From Candidatus Woesearchaeota archaeon (lineage in GTDB: Archaea; Nanobdellota; Nanobdellia; SCGC-AAA011-G17; GW2011-AR17): a DNA stretch of 8,428 bases. The stretch lies in contig JAGWAA010000058.1 in NCBI GenBank assembly GCA_018302165.1, positions 1 through 8,428 of the forward strand. Reading direction: 5' to 3'. A program made the position numbers and the translations under genes. Numbering within the stretch: the first letter of the stretch is position 1; the number at the start of each line of letters is the position of its first letter. The notes below the pieces were generated by a model. The model worked only from the letters and a program-made list of their open reading frames with translations. It was not told where the DNA came from and did no database searches. Below are positions 8,252 to 8,428 of the stretch, piece by piece.

Positions 8252-8428
8252 TTCCCCTCTCCTTTATCTTTTTTCAACAATTTTTCAACTTCAAGTTTGA
8301 ATTCATCTACATCAGTAAACTCCCTATATACTGATGCAAATCTAATGTATGAGACCTTATCCACTTTCTTCAACTGATTCATTACTTCTTCTCCAATTTT
8401 TTTTGAATCAATTTCATTAGTCTCCATT
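8248..8428 (-). CDS. nrdR: Transcriptional repressor NrdR (C-terminal 59 residues, cut by window edge)
   Basis: The last 59 codons end with TGA at 8250-8248. The visible part ([20 protein letters not shown], then [15 protein letters not shown]) matches the hallmark end of NrdR, with its [22 protein letters not shown] pattern. NrdR represses ribonucleotide reductase genes. It has an N-terminal zinc ribbon and a central ATP-cone that senses ATP and dATP; both would lie to the right of this window. A Met at the very edge (codon 8427-8425) is most likely internal, since NrdR is about 150 residues. The stop overlaps the nrdJ ATG by four bases, so the two genes form one operon and the repressor probably controls its own operon. 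The operator should lie upstream of nrdR, outside the window. NrdR is widespread in bacteria and patchy in archaea. Confidence 0.93.
   Translation of the reverse strand, partial: METNEIDSKKIGEEVMNQLKKVDKVSYIRFASVYREFTDVDEFKLEVEKLLKKDKGEGK
8259..8263 (-). promoter_or_regulatory. Shine-Dalgarno for nrdJ inside the end of nrdR
   Basis: AGGAG on the minus strand lies seven bases before the nrdJ ATG, within the last codons of nrdR (encoding KGEGK). With the ATGA stop/start overlap it indicates translational coupling and fixes the nrdJ start. It fits a pattern in this window of SD use at an operon-internal gene and leaderless starts at promoter-proximal genes. Confidence 0.75.

Noticed and set aside
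8324..8333. CTATATACTG, nine of ten matches to the NrdR-box core, inside nrdR upstream of nrdJ.
   Set aside because: It encodes the conserved SVYR residues of NrdR, has no partner box nearby, and no TATA box is seen before the nrdJ ATG. The coding constraint explains it.
1..8428. tRNA, rRNA, CRISPR array, insertion sequence or attachment site.
   Set aside because: Non-coding DNA totals only about 220 bp, all of it promoter or stop-to-stop spacing. No spaced repeats, transposase frame, terminal inverted repeats or cloverleaf-like sequence were seen.

Overview
The window is AT-rich (by eye about 30% GC) and almost entirely coding. It most likely comes from an archaeon, probably a small-genome DPANN-type lineage such as Woesearchaeota or Pacearchaeota. 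The evidence for Archaea is promoter architecture: TATA-box sequences lie about 26 nt upstream of two start codons with no Shine-Dalgarno (SD) sequence, so those transcripts look leaderless. A third gene has a TATA box, a short predicted leader and a strong SD. The lineage call is inference from style and gene content and cannot be proved here.

Layout from left to right. Positions 1-978 (minus) hold the first 326 residues of a secreted or surface-anchored protein made of immunoglobulin-like beta-sandwich repeats, cut by the window edge. Positions 979-1072 are its promoter and leader. Positions 1073-4570 (minus) encode a full-length SMC chromosome-organising ATPase. Positions 4571-4693 are a compact divergent promoter region serving smc and a rightward histidine-phosphatase-superfamily gene (4694-5335). 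That gene meets, tail to tail with 6 bp between stops, a leftward adenosylcobalamin-dependent class II ribonucleotide reductase (5342-8251). The reductase start overlaps by 4 bp (ATGA) the stop of nrdR, whose last 59 codons occupy the right edge.

Two functional themes appear. nrdR and nrdJ form a translationally coupled regulator-enzyme operon for deoxyribonucleotide supply. smc serves chromosome organisation and segregation. The histidine phosphatase has no clear pathway link. The surface protein is an independent unit.

I found no mobile element, CRISPR array, tRNA or rRNA, and no clearly new multi-gene system. The points most worth a second look are a perfect 24-bp in-frame tandem duplication in the SMC head domain, the paired leaderless divergent promoters, and the bacterial-looking nrdR-nrdJ pair in an apparently archaeal context.
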